DNA of 64,000 nt from Karstenula rhodostoma CBS 690.94 (Eukaryota > Ascomycota > Dothideomycetes > Pleosporales > Didymosphaeriaceae). The notes under the pieces were generated by a model. That model did not search any database. It was not told where the DNA came from and was given only the letters and a program-made list of their open reading frames with translations. Of this stretch, positions 27,701 to 39,001 are shown one piece after another; the stretch's first letter is position 1; every line of letters begins with the position of its first letter. The DNA is taken from contig MU001495.1 in the NCBI GenBank assembly GCA_010093485.1, positions 2,003,470 to 2,067,469 of the forward strand, in the 5' to 3' direction. The position numbers and the translations under genes are program-made.

Positions 27701-30700
27701 TATTCTAATTAAGTTTATATATAAATACCTATTTTAATAGGAGTAGATATTCTATTACTTATAATTAGGGTAGCTTTATTTAAGTTTTTTTTTACTATAG
27801 AATAGTAATCTCTTTAATTATAGCCTACTTAAATAGCTTTTCTAGAGGATAGGAAAGTAGATATTTCTAGAGTATTAGTTCTAGTAATAGTTTATCTCTA
27901 TATAGATAAGCTAGTAATATTACTAGTTTTAATTTTTTAAATATAACTATTATAATTATTATATTTAGTATCTTATAGCTTTTATACTTATTTTAGATTT
28001 TATTTACTTTTAGTATAAATATATATATAAAGTTAATCTAGAAACTATTTTTTAAAAATAGATTTACTATTAGTATATATATACTAAAATTTAATCTACC
28101 CCTTAACTAATTATTATAATCTATATTTTATTATTTTAACTTTTAAACTAGTAAATACCTACTTATTAGTTAGTTAATCTTAGATACCTTTTTTTAAAGT
28201 TATCTATTTATCCTATTTACTATAGGAAAGATATATTATTATCTTTAGCTTACTAGTAGATTTTCTATTTTATCTAGTAGTATAGAGTTAGTTATACTAG
28301 GTTAAGAAGTAATAGTAGGGTTTTAAAACTCCTACTCTAGAGAAGTATTATTCTAAAACTCTAGTTTACTAGCTCTTCTAGTTAAATTCTAATTCTAGTA
28401 GCTTCTAGTATCCTTATAATTATATTAATTAGTCTCTATAATATCTAGCTATAGTATTATATTTAGAGTTATAAGTCCTATACTTAAATTTTAGCTTATA
28501 TAAATTCTTAGCTATTAGCTAGTTATACTTATAGCTTATATAGTAGTTAGTATTATTACTTTCTAATTTCTTAGTTAGCTATTCTTAAAATCTATCTACT
28601 CTAATCCTTTACCTCTAAATAGTTATTTAGTATTCTTAATTTTTATAGTACTTATATACTTATTTAAACTAGAAATAAAATTAATTATATTAAATATATT
28701 TTTTAGATTATTAACCTTATTCTTATAAATACTTTCTATAATTCTTAAAATTTCTATTTTTAGAAATTTAATTTTATATACTCTCTAGTAGAAGATTATT
28801 TTATTAAATATAATATTCCTAGTTATAATTACTTAATTAAGTATAGGAATTTATATTCTATAGATATTAGAAGTTTAATAGTCTACTAAATATCTAATAT
28901 AAGCTTTTAAATTTATTTTAAATCCCTTTTTATTATATCTAGCTTTATAATCCTTTATTAGAGGATATACTTAGTATCTATAGGTATAAATTCTATTCTA
29001 GTTTAGATAGAGATCTACTATTATATATTATATAATTACTAGCTTATAGTACTAAAAGTACTATTAGAACTAGTTATCTAATACTTTATTTAGTAATTAG
29101 AAACTATATACTATACTTAGGCTTATATTATATAACTAGACTACTATATTTATAATCTCTAGTTATAGCTTTATTAGTAGATTTATACTAGACCTTATTT
29201 TTATTATTTATTTAATTAGCTCTTTTCTAGCTTATTTTACTAAACTATTAGTTTTATATATATAAGGTAGTAAAGGATTAATTATAATTTTTTTTTTAAT
29301 TATCTATTTCTTATATTATAATATTCTTTACTATAGAAGTATTATTATATTATTATTCTACTAGATTTATATAATTTAGAGCTAGTACTTATTCTTTATA
29401 AAGGTTAATAGGCGTTTTATTAATTATAGAATCTCTAAAAGTATCTTCCCTTATAAATTAAAATTATAGAACTTTTTACTAAATTCTTCCTTTATTATAA
29501 GAATCTAGGATTTAAGTATTTACTCTTACTCTATATTAAATAGGTTCTATATAATATAGTAGAATAGATATAATAAATATTTATATAGTTATTATAAGAT
29601 TATTTTACTTATATATATAACTATATAATACTTATATTCTTATTATTATATTCCTTTAATTAATATACTATATATACTAAAAACTAAAGCTTATAAAGCC
29701 TTTTTTCTAAGGTATTCTAATTATTTATATTATAGTTCTTTACTATCTAAGTAGGAGATATTTTCTCTTAATAGTCTAGATAGTTAAATTATATTTATAA
29801 TAGTAGAATAAGAGTATATAGGCTTATATTTAAAAAAAATAAGATTATACTTATACTATAGGTCTACTATTATAATACTTTATTTAATTATTCTAATCCT
29901 TAGGGTATTATTTAAGCTAAGATACTAAATACTAACTTTTTTAAATTAAGCTTTTAAAATAATATTTATATAAAAGTTCTTAACTACCTTTATATTTTTA
30001 AGTATTAGATTTTTTAATTATTTCTTATTCTTACTATAAAGAATATTCTTAATTAGATAATTTCCTATTTCTAAGATAGGTAGAGTTTAAATTTCTACTT
30101 TAATTTAGTCTTCTATAGTTACTTTCTTAAAAGAACTAGTAACTAGAAGGTTTTAATTATTAATAAAGTAAATAGTAATTATACTATTTAGAATTATACT
30201 CTTAGAAAGTAGGTAAGGATTCTATATTATATTATAGATTCTATTCTTAGAGACTTTACTTAGAAGGTTAATTAGATTAATAAGAGCTATTATAATACTA
30301 CTAGAATAATTAATAATAAGCTATTTTTTATTACTTATTTTCTAATTAGTACTATTAATTTTAGTCTATAGCTTTAACTATTATAGGAGTTTTAAATAGT
30401 TTAAGATTTTATTTTACTCTTTATTAGAAAGGTTAAATATTTAGGATCTATTAATTAGAGTACTAGTAATAGCTATCTATAAGTATTAGTATTTAATTAG
30501 TTACTATTTATATTAGATATTCTTATAGAGGTAGTTAAAATAATTATTATTCTATATATTATTAGATAATTCCCTACTAGACTTAGTAATCTAACTACTA
30601 AATATTATATAAATACTAGTCCTTTTATAATTAGAATAGAATAATTATTTTAAGATTAGTACTAAAAATACCTTTCTAATTTTAGAAAGTATTATTATAG

Positions 30701-31535
30701 GCCTTTTAAGTATCTTATTAAGTAGGATTTATTACTTAATTAAATAGGACTACTTAGGGGCAATCTTCTTACCTAAAGCTTTAAGGAAATTATAGATTAT
30801 AAGTACTTTTTTAGTTTCTTTAACTAAGTATATAATTACTTTATAATAGAAAAGCTATTATTTTTTAAACTAGATTTTTAGATTCTATTATCTACTTTTT
30901 ATTTTATTAAGATAAGTATAATACTATACTTAAATAAGGTTTTTAGTTACTCCTTTAATAGGTACTAGATTATTTTTTAGTATATAAAGTAGATATTATA
31001 AGGTAGATTTATTATTTTTAACTATATTAATTATTACTAGAGTAAAGAGATCTTAGGAGATAGTAGTATAAATCTAGTTTTAGAGATTTTATAACTTAGA
31101 ATAGTATATCTACTAGTTAGAGACTATAGTATAATATTCTATAATTTTTAAAATATAGCTTTTTTTATCCTTTTTATATAATTTAAGTTTCTACTTATAA
31201 TTTTTAAGGTTATCTAAAGTAACTAGTTAGTATAGTTCCTTTAGAATAACTAGTTAAATAGAGTAATTATCCTTAATTAAAGGGACTATTAGACTATCTA
31301 GATTAATTTTAGACTAAATACCTTTAGAATTTACTTAGAAATATAAACTTATAAACTAATAAGACTAGCTTATTTAATTAATAAGCTAGGTCTAAGTAAC
31401 TAGAATAGTTAAATTATTTATAGCTTTATTAAATAAAGAAGGCTTTTAGTATAATAGGAGAATCTAAAAGGATATATTTAAATAGTAAAGTATATAAAGA
31501 GAATTATTCTATATTCTAAGTACTAGACTTATAAC

Positions 31536-31741
31536 TATAATAGAGAAAAGGAGTTTAAATATCCCTTTATTTAGAGAGCGAATTAATAAGATTACTATAT
31601 AAGAAAAAATTATTAGAAAGACTAGTTATATACTATACTTATCCTAAATTAGTTTAGTATTTAGGTTAAGGTACCCCTTATCGCGGCTAATTAGAGCTCT
31701 ATAAACCCTAATATTACTAAGTATTATTTATATTCTTAATA
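31536..31741. repeat. Right LTR, family A
   Basis: 206 bp direct repeat of 24514-24719, followed by CTTAA. It keeps an unmutated CGCGG near 31,682 where the left LTR has changed. Confidence 0.92.
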
Positions 31742-34700
31742 CTTAATTAATATTAAAGCTATAAATATAATTTTAAGTTTTATTTAATAAGAAAAGTTTA
31801 TTTAGTAATTTTAATATTTTAGATTTTCTAAATAGGCCTAGTTTAAATTTTCTTAGTCTAGATTAATATTGTTATATTATATTTTAAGAGCTAATTAAAA
31901 CGCTTAAATTACTTTTTTTTTTACTAATAAAAAGGCTTAAAAAAAGTATTCTAATTAGGCGATATATAGACCTAAGGTTTAGCTATATTATAAAAAGTTT
32001 TTTAGGAGAGTTATATAGATATATATATTTATATATATTTATACCTATACTATCTAGAGTATATAGGTATACGTAGGTATATATAGGTATATATAGGTAT
32101 ATATAGGTATACTAGATTTATATAAAATCTCTATAAAAGAGAATTTCTTTATTCTTTAATAACTTTTATAATATTAAGGCTATTATTATAATTTTTTAAT
32201 AGATTTATAGAGAAATCTATATATAATTTTATTTATTTAAAAAAGTCTATTTTATACTATATAATTACTTAATAATATAAAGAATACTTTATTTATTACT
32301 AATTTATATATATATTATATTTATAGACTATTAGTATTATATAATTATATTTTTTAATAATATTATTAAAAAGTCTATTAGTTATAGAGTTATTAATTAA
32401 TATTTTAAATAAACTAGTTTTCTTTACTAAGCTACTAGTTTTTACCTATTCTAGTTCTTTAAATATATTATAAAACTATATTTTTTATATTTTTAATATA
32501 ATAAAACCTTATATTTTAGATTACTAAGGTAGAATTTCTATATAGATTACTACTAGTAGTATATATAACCTATTATATTATTATATAATAATAAAATTTT
32601 TAAAATTTTAAAACTTTAACTTAAGAATTTTTTACTTACTAAGCTACTTATTAAACTACTTACTAAGTATATATAAAGGCTATTTAAGTATCTTAAATAT
32701 TTAAGGTAATATTATAGTATATCTATATATATTCTTATATATATATATCTATAAAAATATAGGGCTAGCTAGTATATCTAGGATATCTAGTATATATAAT
32801 TATATATAAGTATACACGAGTATATATAGAACTATACTAGCCACCTATATATACTAGTAAAGTAAAAACTTTTTATAATATAGTTATATAGAAACTTTAT
32901 TATAATAGTTTACTTTTTTACTTTATTTATTATTAATAATAACTATATATAGAATTATTTAATATAAAATTATTTATTAGAAAACTACTTAATCTAAAAT
33001 TATAAAAATAAGGATAGCTTATTTTATAGTTTAATTATTAATACTATAAACCGTATATACTAAGTATAATTTAAATACTACTAAACTATATTTTATATTC
33101 TTAGATTTAATACTATCTAGAATTCGACTTTAATTTAATTTATATTCTATCTATTTATATCCTATTACTAGAACCTAAATAAGGCCCTTATTAATATTAA
33201 AGTACTCTATAGTATAGGAGTCTAGCGAGCTTATAATATATAATTAAGCTAGTAAAGGCTATATACTCTAAAATAATATAATCTAGAATTAAATATACTT
33301 TTTTCTTAAATAGTTTTAATTATTCTAGATAATATTTTATCTCTCTCTAGCCTTTATAGCCTCTAATATAGAATACCCCCTATAGTAATTTTAAAGAAAG
33401 AGAGCTCTACCTATATAGTATAGTTATAGTTAATTAATACTACTATATTTAAATACTATAGTATACTCCTTACTATTAAGCTACTAAAATATTTCTAAAA
33501 ATCTAATAATACTATATTATTTCTTTTAGAAAAGATATATATTAAGTATAGTATTTATACTATCCTTAGTAAGGCTTTAACTATATAATTTATTATAAAG
33601 TATATTTTAGTTTTAGTTTCTTATATCTACTATACTTTTATAAGCCAAAACTAAATATATATTATAATAAAGCGAATATATAGAGAGCTAATTAGAGCTA
33701 GCTAGTTTAAGTATTTAGAGAAAAGTAGAATAAAGATACTAAACTAGCTTAAAAATATAGTTAAGAAGATATAGTATATTATATTTCTAGAAAATATTAG
33801 TATTACTTATATAAATAATAGCCCCTTATTTAATCTCTATTTACCTAGTATATTAAACTATTTTAAGTTTTTTAAAATAATTTAAAACTTTTATAGATAT
33901 CTATAAAAAGGTCTAGAAATATATCTAGAATATAAACTAGAGATTAGTAAGCTTATTTCTTAGTAAAATAAACTTTAGTTCCCTCTAGTATTTATCTATA
34001 GAAACTTAAGTAGCTTAAATATTCTTACTTCTAGAGACGAAATCGTTAGTATTATTAATTAGAAAACTACTAGATAATACCCTTTCTATTAAGAGTATAC
34101 TAGTATCTAAAATATAAACCTATAAAATTAATTTTAGTAAAAGGAGGTTAATAAATTCCTTTAGCCTATACCTATAGAACTAGAGATAGAAAAAATATAG
34201 CTTAAATACTTTAGAAATATTTAATTAATTTCTATATATTAGTAAACCTTTAGATCTTTTATAGAATTATCTTCTTTCTTTTAACTAAATTATATATAGG
34301 TACTTTTATTATATTATAATTCTCTTATTTATTAAAATAATACTTTTATTTCTTTTATTTATAGTATTCTATTATAGTGGTTTTAATTTTTATCTACTCT
34401 ATTATATCTATTCCTAGCGCTTTTCCGTTTACTTCTAGACCCTATAGTACTTTCTATACCTACCTAATATAATTCTATTCTACTATACCCTATCTAATTA
34501 GTATATTTTAAATAATAGATATAAATTAATCCCTTTTCTTTATTTTAGTTATTATTACTTATATAAGTAGTATTAAAGTTACTAATAAGAAAGTTTCCCT
34601 CTTTTTAAAGAGCTATACTAATATATTTAGCCCTATAATTCGTTTTTTTATATAATAGTATATATCTATATTATTTTTAATCTTATCTTTAAAACTAATT

Positions 34701-35180
34701 AGAAGGGTCTAGGGGTATCTATTATTACTATATCTATTAGTAGATTATTCTAAACTTTAGTTAATATCTACTATATAGTACTTATATATCTTCCTTATCT
34801 AGTATATAGGGTACTCTACCCTAAATATAGAGTATAATATAAAGATAATATTTATTAGATAGTATTATATTAAAGTAAAGGTAATAGTCTAGAGATAGTA
34901 TATAATAAATAGAGAGAATTAGAATATATATATATCTATTATTAAAGATTTAATATACTAATATATATTTTTCTACTATATATTAATACTCTATTTTTGG
35001 TTATATATTTACCGGTATATTAGACTATTTTAGGAAGCGCTAATATTAAAGTATATCCTTTCCTAAGAGTTAATTAAGCTATCCTTATCTAACTATATAA
35101 CCTGGTTTAATTTAAATAAGTATTAGTTAAGATATTTACTTTTACCTTAGTTACCTTTTCCTATCTATCTAATTACTACC
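31742..35180. other. RIPed sequence up to the isochore boundary
   Basis: 3.4 kb of AT-rich, CA/TG-depleted sequence with no element ends that I can pair. It contains a five-copy 10-bp tandem repeat (32061-32110). The occasional CA/TG sites near 33,643, 34,378, 34,998 and 35,103 suggest RIP weakens slightly toward the boundary. The composition turns normal near 35,180. Confidence 0.75.
32061..32110. repeat. 10-bp tandem repeat, five copies
   Basis: Five contiguous units of ATATAGGTAT; the second reads ACGTAGGTAT. Further TATAGGTAT-like text follows. Confidence 0.85.
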
Positions 35181-35393
35181 ACTCTTGGGTATCTATTTTA
35201 GTATTGCTGAAGGGGGTTTATTATGGGTCCGTTGTGGGGAGACGTCGATAAAGCTATTGCACTTTAGTGCTCGTTGAGCACGCTTAGTCATATTTACAGT
35301 CGTCATGTCCACAAGCACATGGAGAAATATGAGGATGCCAAAAGAGAAGCCCAGATTGGGGCTCTTGTACCCGCCCACCTATTTTTAGCGTAG

Positions 35394-35774
35394 CTACCGT
35401 ATGCCCGCCTTAAGTCCGTCGTGAGAAACACATGCCAGTCCACTATTATACATTGTTTGTATAATCGAAAGTTTTTGTAGTGTACTGTAATGTACGTGTA
35501 GATCCACGCGGCGACGGTTGTGGCCTGCATAGGCTCCAAACATCAGGCCCAGTGCCCGGTTTAGGCCCCTGGCTTTCTTCGCGACTGCTGCCCTCGCTTC
35601 GACATGGGCTCTTAGCAACCCGCACACCACCATAACGTCCAGGATGTTGCGGTGAACCCTTTTTAAGTCCCTCAGCTTATATTGTCCTATGAAATCTAGC
35701 CATGAATGCTCTGGCCTGAGCGAAGGCTTGTCTGGTGAAGGCGCCGTTGGGGTTAGTCGGGAGGTAGTTGTCAA
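35394..35774 (-). pseudogene. Possible gene remnant at the isochore edge
   Basis: A 126-codon open stretch on minus that begins only at a TTG. A second frame in the same stretch also looks protein-like for about 30 codons near 35,690-35,790 before a stop. The mixture suggests a frameshifted fossil rather than a live gene. I recognise no family. Confidence 0.2.
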
Positions 35775-36370
35775 GGAAGTGAAGCAGGCGCGACACCTAT
35801 AAGTAAGAATATTAGTAGAGCGGCTTCACACCGGAAATAGAATAGACAGAGAGCGGACAGCCAACTTACTAAGGCTTAACGAGCTTCCTCGGCGTATTCG
35901 TCTCTAATAACGCCTCTAGCCAGGCTAAGCGAGGCCGAATGGGGGCTAGGTCTGGCGCTAAATCGTGGGCTTGTTCCAATGGTAGGAGTCTACCCACACT
36001 ACACTACAGTCTCGCAACTTCATGCACATTGCGGGAAAACCTCATTAGTGACTATTCCAATAGCATGAGAATTATACAGTCGCGATACTCATGACCATCA
36101 CCACTATCATGCTCAGCCCGGTAAATGCGTGCGCAGTCTCACCTTCAGCCAACAGTCCCACTCGTGCTATATGGGGATGTCCTACAAAGAGTCGGGCTTT
36201 GTATTCAGGATCTCAGGTTTCTAGAAACTACGACATTGACGATCAGATAGCAGCGCTGGACTAGGTGGAGGGGAATATCAGCATCCAGGCTTCGCTCGTG
36301 AACTTGGTCAGTACGGTCGTCTTGCTCCAATCACCGCTCTTGTAGCAGTTGAAGATAAATATATGAATGA

Positions 36371-36679
36371 GACATCTTGCCTACCTGGGGCGCCAACACC
36401 GTCGAAGACGACATCAAAGTCTCGCTGTACTACACCTCCACGCTCCTCCCCAGAACAGCCAACCCCAACGCGCTGATGTTCCACGCCGCACATCCGGTGC
36501 CGCACCGCTACCTGCGCGTTCTGGCGCCGGAGCAGCTCGACAGCTTGAAGAAGCAGTTGACGAGCAATGCGAATTACGGATATAAGATGAGGGATCGGGT
36601 GAGCTATACGGGCGATGCGATTGATGAGGTGGTGGGGGATTGGGCGTTTTGGGGGGAGCAGATGAGGAGGTCGTTGTAG
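36371..36679 (+). pseudogene. C-terminal fragment of an unknown protein
   Basis: About 100 codons are open after a TGA at 36368 and end at 36679 with WGEQMRRSL and a stop. There is no ATG at the start, so this is either a last exon (an acceptor AG lies at 36365-36366 or 36371) or a truncated gene whose 5' part decayed. Composition and codon use are gene-like (C-rich third positions), unlike the sequence upstream. No domain was recognised. It is 1.2 kb from the RIPed block. Confidence 0.4.
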
Positions 36680-37023
36680 GATTGGACTGTGTGGTGAGAG
36701 GGATACAGGTGAGTGTGGTGTTTGTGGTTTCTGTGAGACATAGGGGTGAACTTCTAGTTTCCGAGATCTACACATGCGACAAAGCCTGGTTTATTCTGCG
36801 ATGGTTTTGTCATGACAAGCGTGGAGATAGTTATCATGTACACCTAGCCCGTCTTTTGAGCTCACGTAGAAAACAGCCTTCGTGGTTCTAGACAGAAACG
36901 AGTGGATGTATTGTATGATAGCATCCTCTAAGTACTGTTCGACACTCCCTTGTTATCTTCTTCCCCCACAAAACAGCTGTACTATTTCCTAATCTCGCCC
37001 TAAATGGGACGAAAGACAGCTTT

Positions 37024-37375
37024 CTACGAGCACCTAGTACATCCACAGCCTAATAACCCATCAGTGCCGAACACCCATTTCAAAGCCTATCCACTCACCA
37101 TGGTCAGCATACCCCAAGCCGCTGCAGCATTGTGAAAAGTCGAGTGTCTCGGCTGTATTCGATATGTCAGCTTTCCTCTCCGTCGTGTTTGATTGCATTT
37201 CACATTCCAAATGTTTTAACAAACGTTTGGCAATGCGCACTTAAAGGTTGAAGAGAGTGTACTCACCTCCCGCAGCAAGGCATCGTTTCTCAACAGGAGC
37301 CTCGACGATAGGGCCCGAAGGAGTGGCCATGGCGACCGCGACGAAGACGAAGAGGGCGGCGAAAGATAGCTGCAT
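37024..37375 (-). CDS. Small secreted six-cysteine peptide, candidate effector
   Basis: Three exons: 37267-37375, 37099-37152 and 37024-37049. The introns (114 and 49 bp) both have GTGAGT donors, end in ACAG and TTAG, and have branch-like GCTGAC and CACTGAT. Joined, they give 62 codons plus TAG with correct phase throughout. The protein starts MQLSFAALFVFVAVAMA, a clear signal peptide, then a short propiece ending in Lys-Arg (Kex2 site, residues 30-31). The mature part is about 31 residues with six Cys in the order C-x12-CC-x9-C-x-C-x2-C. Small, secreted, cysteine-rich and 1.8 kb from a RIPed isochore: this is the profile of plant-pathogen effectors. It could instead be an antimicrobial or signalling peptide. 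The function is inferred, not shown. Confidence 0.78.
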
Positions 37376-37485
37376 GGTGGCGGAAGTGATGGATGGTGGG
37401 AGATTGGGGTAAAGAGCTTGAAGTCGGGTTTGTTGCTTTTGGGTGGGGATTTCAAGATGTGACGTGGATTTTCCAACGCAGGATG

Positions 37486-37500
37486 ATGGGGCTTATATAT
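37486..37500 (-). promoter_or_regulatory. TATA box of the small secreted peptide gene
   Basis: On the gene's strand this reads ATATATAAGCCCCAT, 111-125 bp upstream of the ATG. An exact second copy lies at 37606-37620, on the far side of a 105-bp insert. Confidence 0.6.
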
Positions 37501-37605
37501 TGTAGATAATCACTATGAGGTGGGGTGAATCCATAAAGTAAGGGGGACAATAAGGTGTTGTGCTTTGCCAATGCGCAGGAACCAAAAAAGCGGCTAAGGC
37601 GCGCC
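37501..37605. mobile_element. 105-bp dispersed repeat inserted in promoter
   Basis: It is flanked by the exact 15-bp direct repeat ATGGGGCTTATATAT (37486-37500 and 37606-37620), which looks like a target duplication. Positions 37503-37592 resemble 53477-53568, with shared blocks such as CACTATGAGG and GTTGTGCTTTGCCAATGC. There is no poly(A) tail and no obvious terminal inverted repeat. It is too short to code and probably a non-autonomous element. Confidence 0.65.
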
Positions 37606-37620
37606 ATGGGGCTTATATAT

Positions 37621-38395
37621 GCTTGCTCGGGTTGATGTATGACTATTTTCTTAGACGACTATATTTCTGTCGTGGTAGTGAAGGATGCACAACGAAAGGA
37701 CCTGCGCAGGATGTGTACGAGTCTGAGACAAAATAAGCTATTGCCTTTCCGCAAGTTTGTCTTTCTACGGTCAGTTCTATAGCTATCAAAGGGTCGGTGT
37801 ATCTAGGGTTGAGTTGTGCTACGATGGACGAGGCTGCTGTTTGGATTGAGAGGGCAGCTTAGGTGAACTGATCGCGTGCCTGATATTCGCCCTACTGTAA
37901 TTACGAATCTATGGGGCTGAGTTCCGGTATATTTAATATGCAGATCACAAGTTGGATAGCGTTAGTTCGGGCGTAGATGTTGTATGACAACATGATGGAA
38001 TGATCTACGAAGCTGACATAATATCTAGATTTCATAAAACTCGAGGAAATACAAATCTTATATAAGACCCACTTCTTGTGGATATATACAATGGACGGAT
38101 TGTGGCGACGCAAAGCTTTGAATAGTGCAGTGAGAAGAGAGTAAGAGCGCTATTGTTCATCTTGGTCTCTTCCAAAATCCGATCATTCCCAACTAAAAGA
38201 GTAGCGAAACTACACGTCGTTTTCACCAAACTCTTAACTCTTGCTCTTAGCTTATTTTTATAAATGCATACTGAACACGAGTTGTTTCGGATCCATCGCA
38301 AACTACGTAAATCGAACGCAAGAGAATTACCCACCTTATCACACTTCCCGTTCCTCAAAGCTTCGCACACTGGACTCTCCACTAATAGAGCAGCC
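37621..38395. other. Intergenic, no gene seen
   Basis: Normal composition. The frames present are short and overlap without gene-like features. The region separates the small secreted peptide gene from the hypothetical gene at 38,396; both are on minus. Confidence 0.6.
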
Positions 38396-38839
38396 TCAGT
38401 AGCTAAGACTCCCATCGCTCCCAGCTTGCCCAATGACAGAATCATCATCGCTCGACTGAGGCGCCGGCCTTGAAATCCTGCCTCTCCTTCCTCCCCTCCT
38501 TGTCCCCGTACCACCTCCCCCCACTCGGCCCGTCTCAACAGACCCTCCACTCTCCCCGGACAACGACCACAAATCCGAATTCCGATCGGACTCATACTCG
38601 CTGTCACTAAGGGTCCCATGCCTTGGCCCGCCCCTCCCATTCAGGAGCCTGTTCGCCCTGCTCAGGGTAATTTCCATGGTGCGCCGAGAATTACGCCCAG
38701 TGTAGTTTTGAATCAGACACTGCTCGAGCTCCATCGCCATCCACTCGAGCGTGAGGGGCGGGTAGGCTGTGAGTTCGCGCGTGGACATGGGGTGGTGGTA
38801 GGCCCAGATGGTGCTCATGACGATGGGCGTTAATGGCAT
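38396..38839 (-). CDS. Hypothetical protein, 147 aa
   Basis: Starts MPLTPIVMSTIWAYHHPM. The N-terminal half is compact, with a run of small helices (residues 25-70). The C-terminal half is Gly/Ser/Arg-rich with an acidic SDSEYESD patch, so probably disordered. No signal peptide or domain was recognised. Codon use is C-rich in third position, as in the neighbouring real genes. A short ATG-rich start region leaves room for a later start at Met8 or Met18. Confidence 0.5.
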   Translation of the reverse strand: MPLTPIVMSTIWAYHHPMSTRELTAYPPLTLEWMAMELEQCLIQNYTGRNSRRTMEITLSRANRLLNGRGGPRHGTLSDSEYESDRNSDLWSLSGESGGSVETGRVGGGGTGTRRGGRRGRISRPAPQSSDDDSVIGQAGSDGSLSY

Positions 38840-39001
38840 TTTGAAGGGTTTGAAGCTGGAAGATTGAATAGTGTTTGTAGGAGATGGTAGCGTGGTCTGC
38901 AGCGGGAAGATAGAGGTTGCACGGTTTCTTGAGGTTCTTATAGATTAGTGGGGGTACACGTCGCTGCGATGAGCTGTTCGTGATGACTACGAGGGATGTA
39001 G

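Larger units (their letters stand above)
24514..31741. mobile_element. Full-length LTR retrotransposon, family A (RIPed)
   Basis: A 7,228-bp element with two 206-bp LTRs exactly 7,022 bp apart and a perfect 5-bp target duplication CTTAA (24509-24513 and 31742-31746). LTR ends read TATAG...TTCTTAATA, consistent with TG...ACA before RIP. Near 25,700-25,870 there is a pyrimidine-rich, repetitive stretch that may once have coded a low-complexity region. I could not place RT or integrase motifs with confidence, so superfamily and coding strand are left open. Confidence 0.92.
1..35180. other. AT-rich, RIP-saturated repeat block (isochore)
   Basis: The sequence is very AT-rich and has almost no CpA or TpG: whole lines carry none, while CpT/ApG and TpA are very common. 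This is what C-to-T change at CpA on both strands (repeat-induced point mutation, RIP) leaves behind. No open frame of useful length exists on either strand. Rare surviving CA/TG sites are at about 985, 1390, 8780, 24365, 24534, 30765 and 32815, plus the short insertion at 22331-22461. The composition changes abruptly near 35,175-35,190. The contents are layered retrotransposons, annotated separately. It could be a subtelomeric or pericentromeric block; the window alone cannot say which. Confidence 0.95.

Noticed and set aside
29400..29760. Copia-type integrase motifs in family A
   Set aside because: One frame vaguely recalls a PYT..NG..ER block, but the match depends on choosing unmutated bases freely; not enough to assign a superfamily.
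1..35180. Mitochondrial DNA or a plastid-like insert as the source of the AT-rich block
   Set aside because: The block contains LTR elements with target duplications and shows CpA-specific depletion; no mitochondrial genes or tRNAs are visible.
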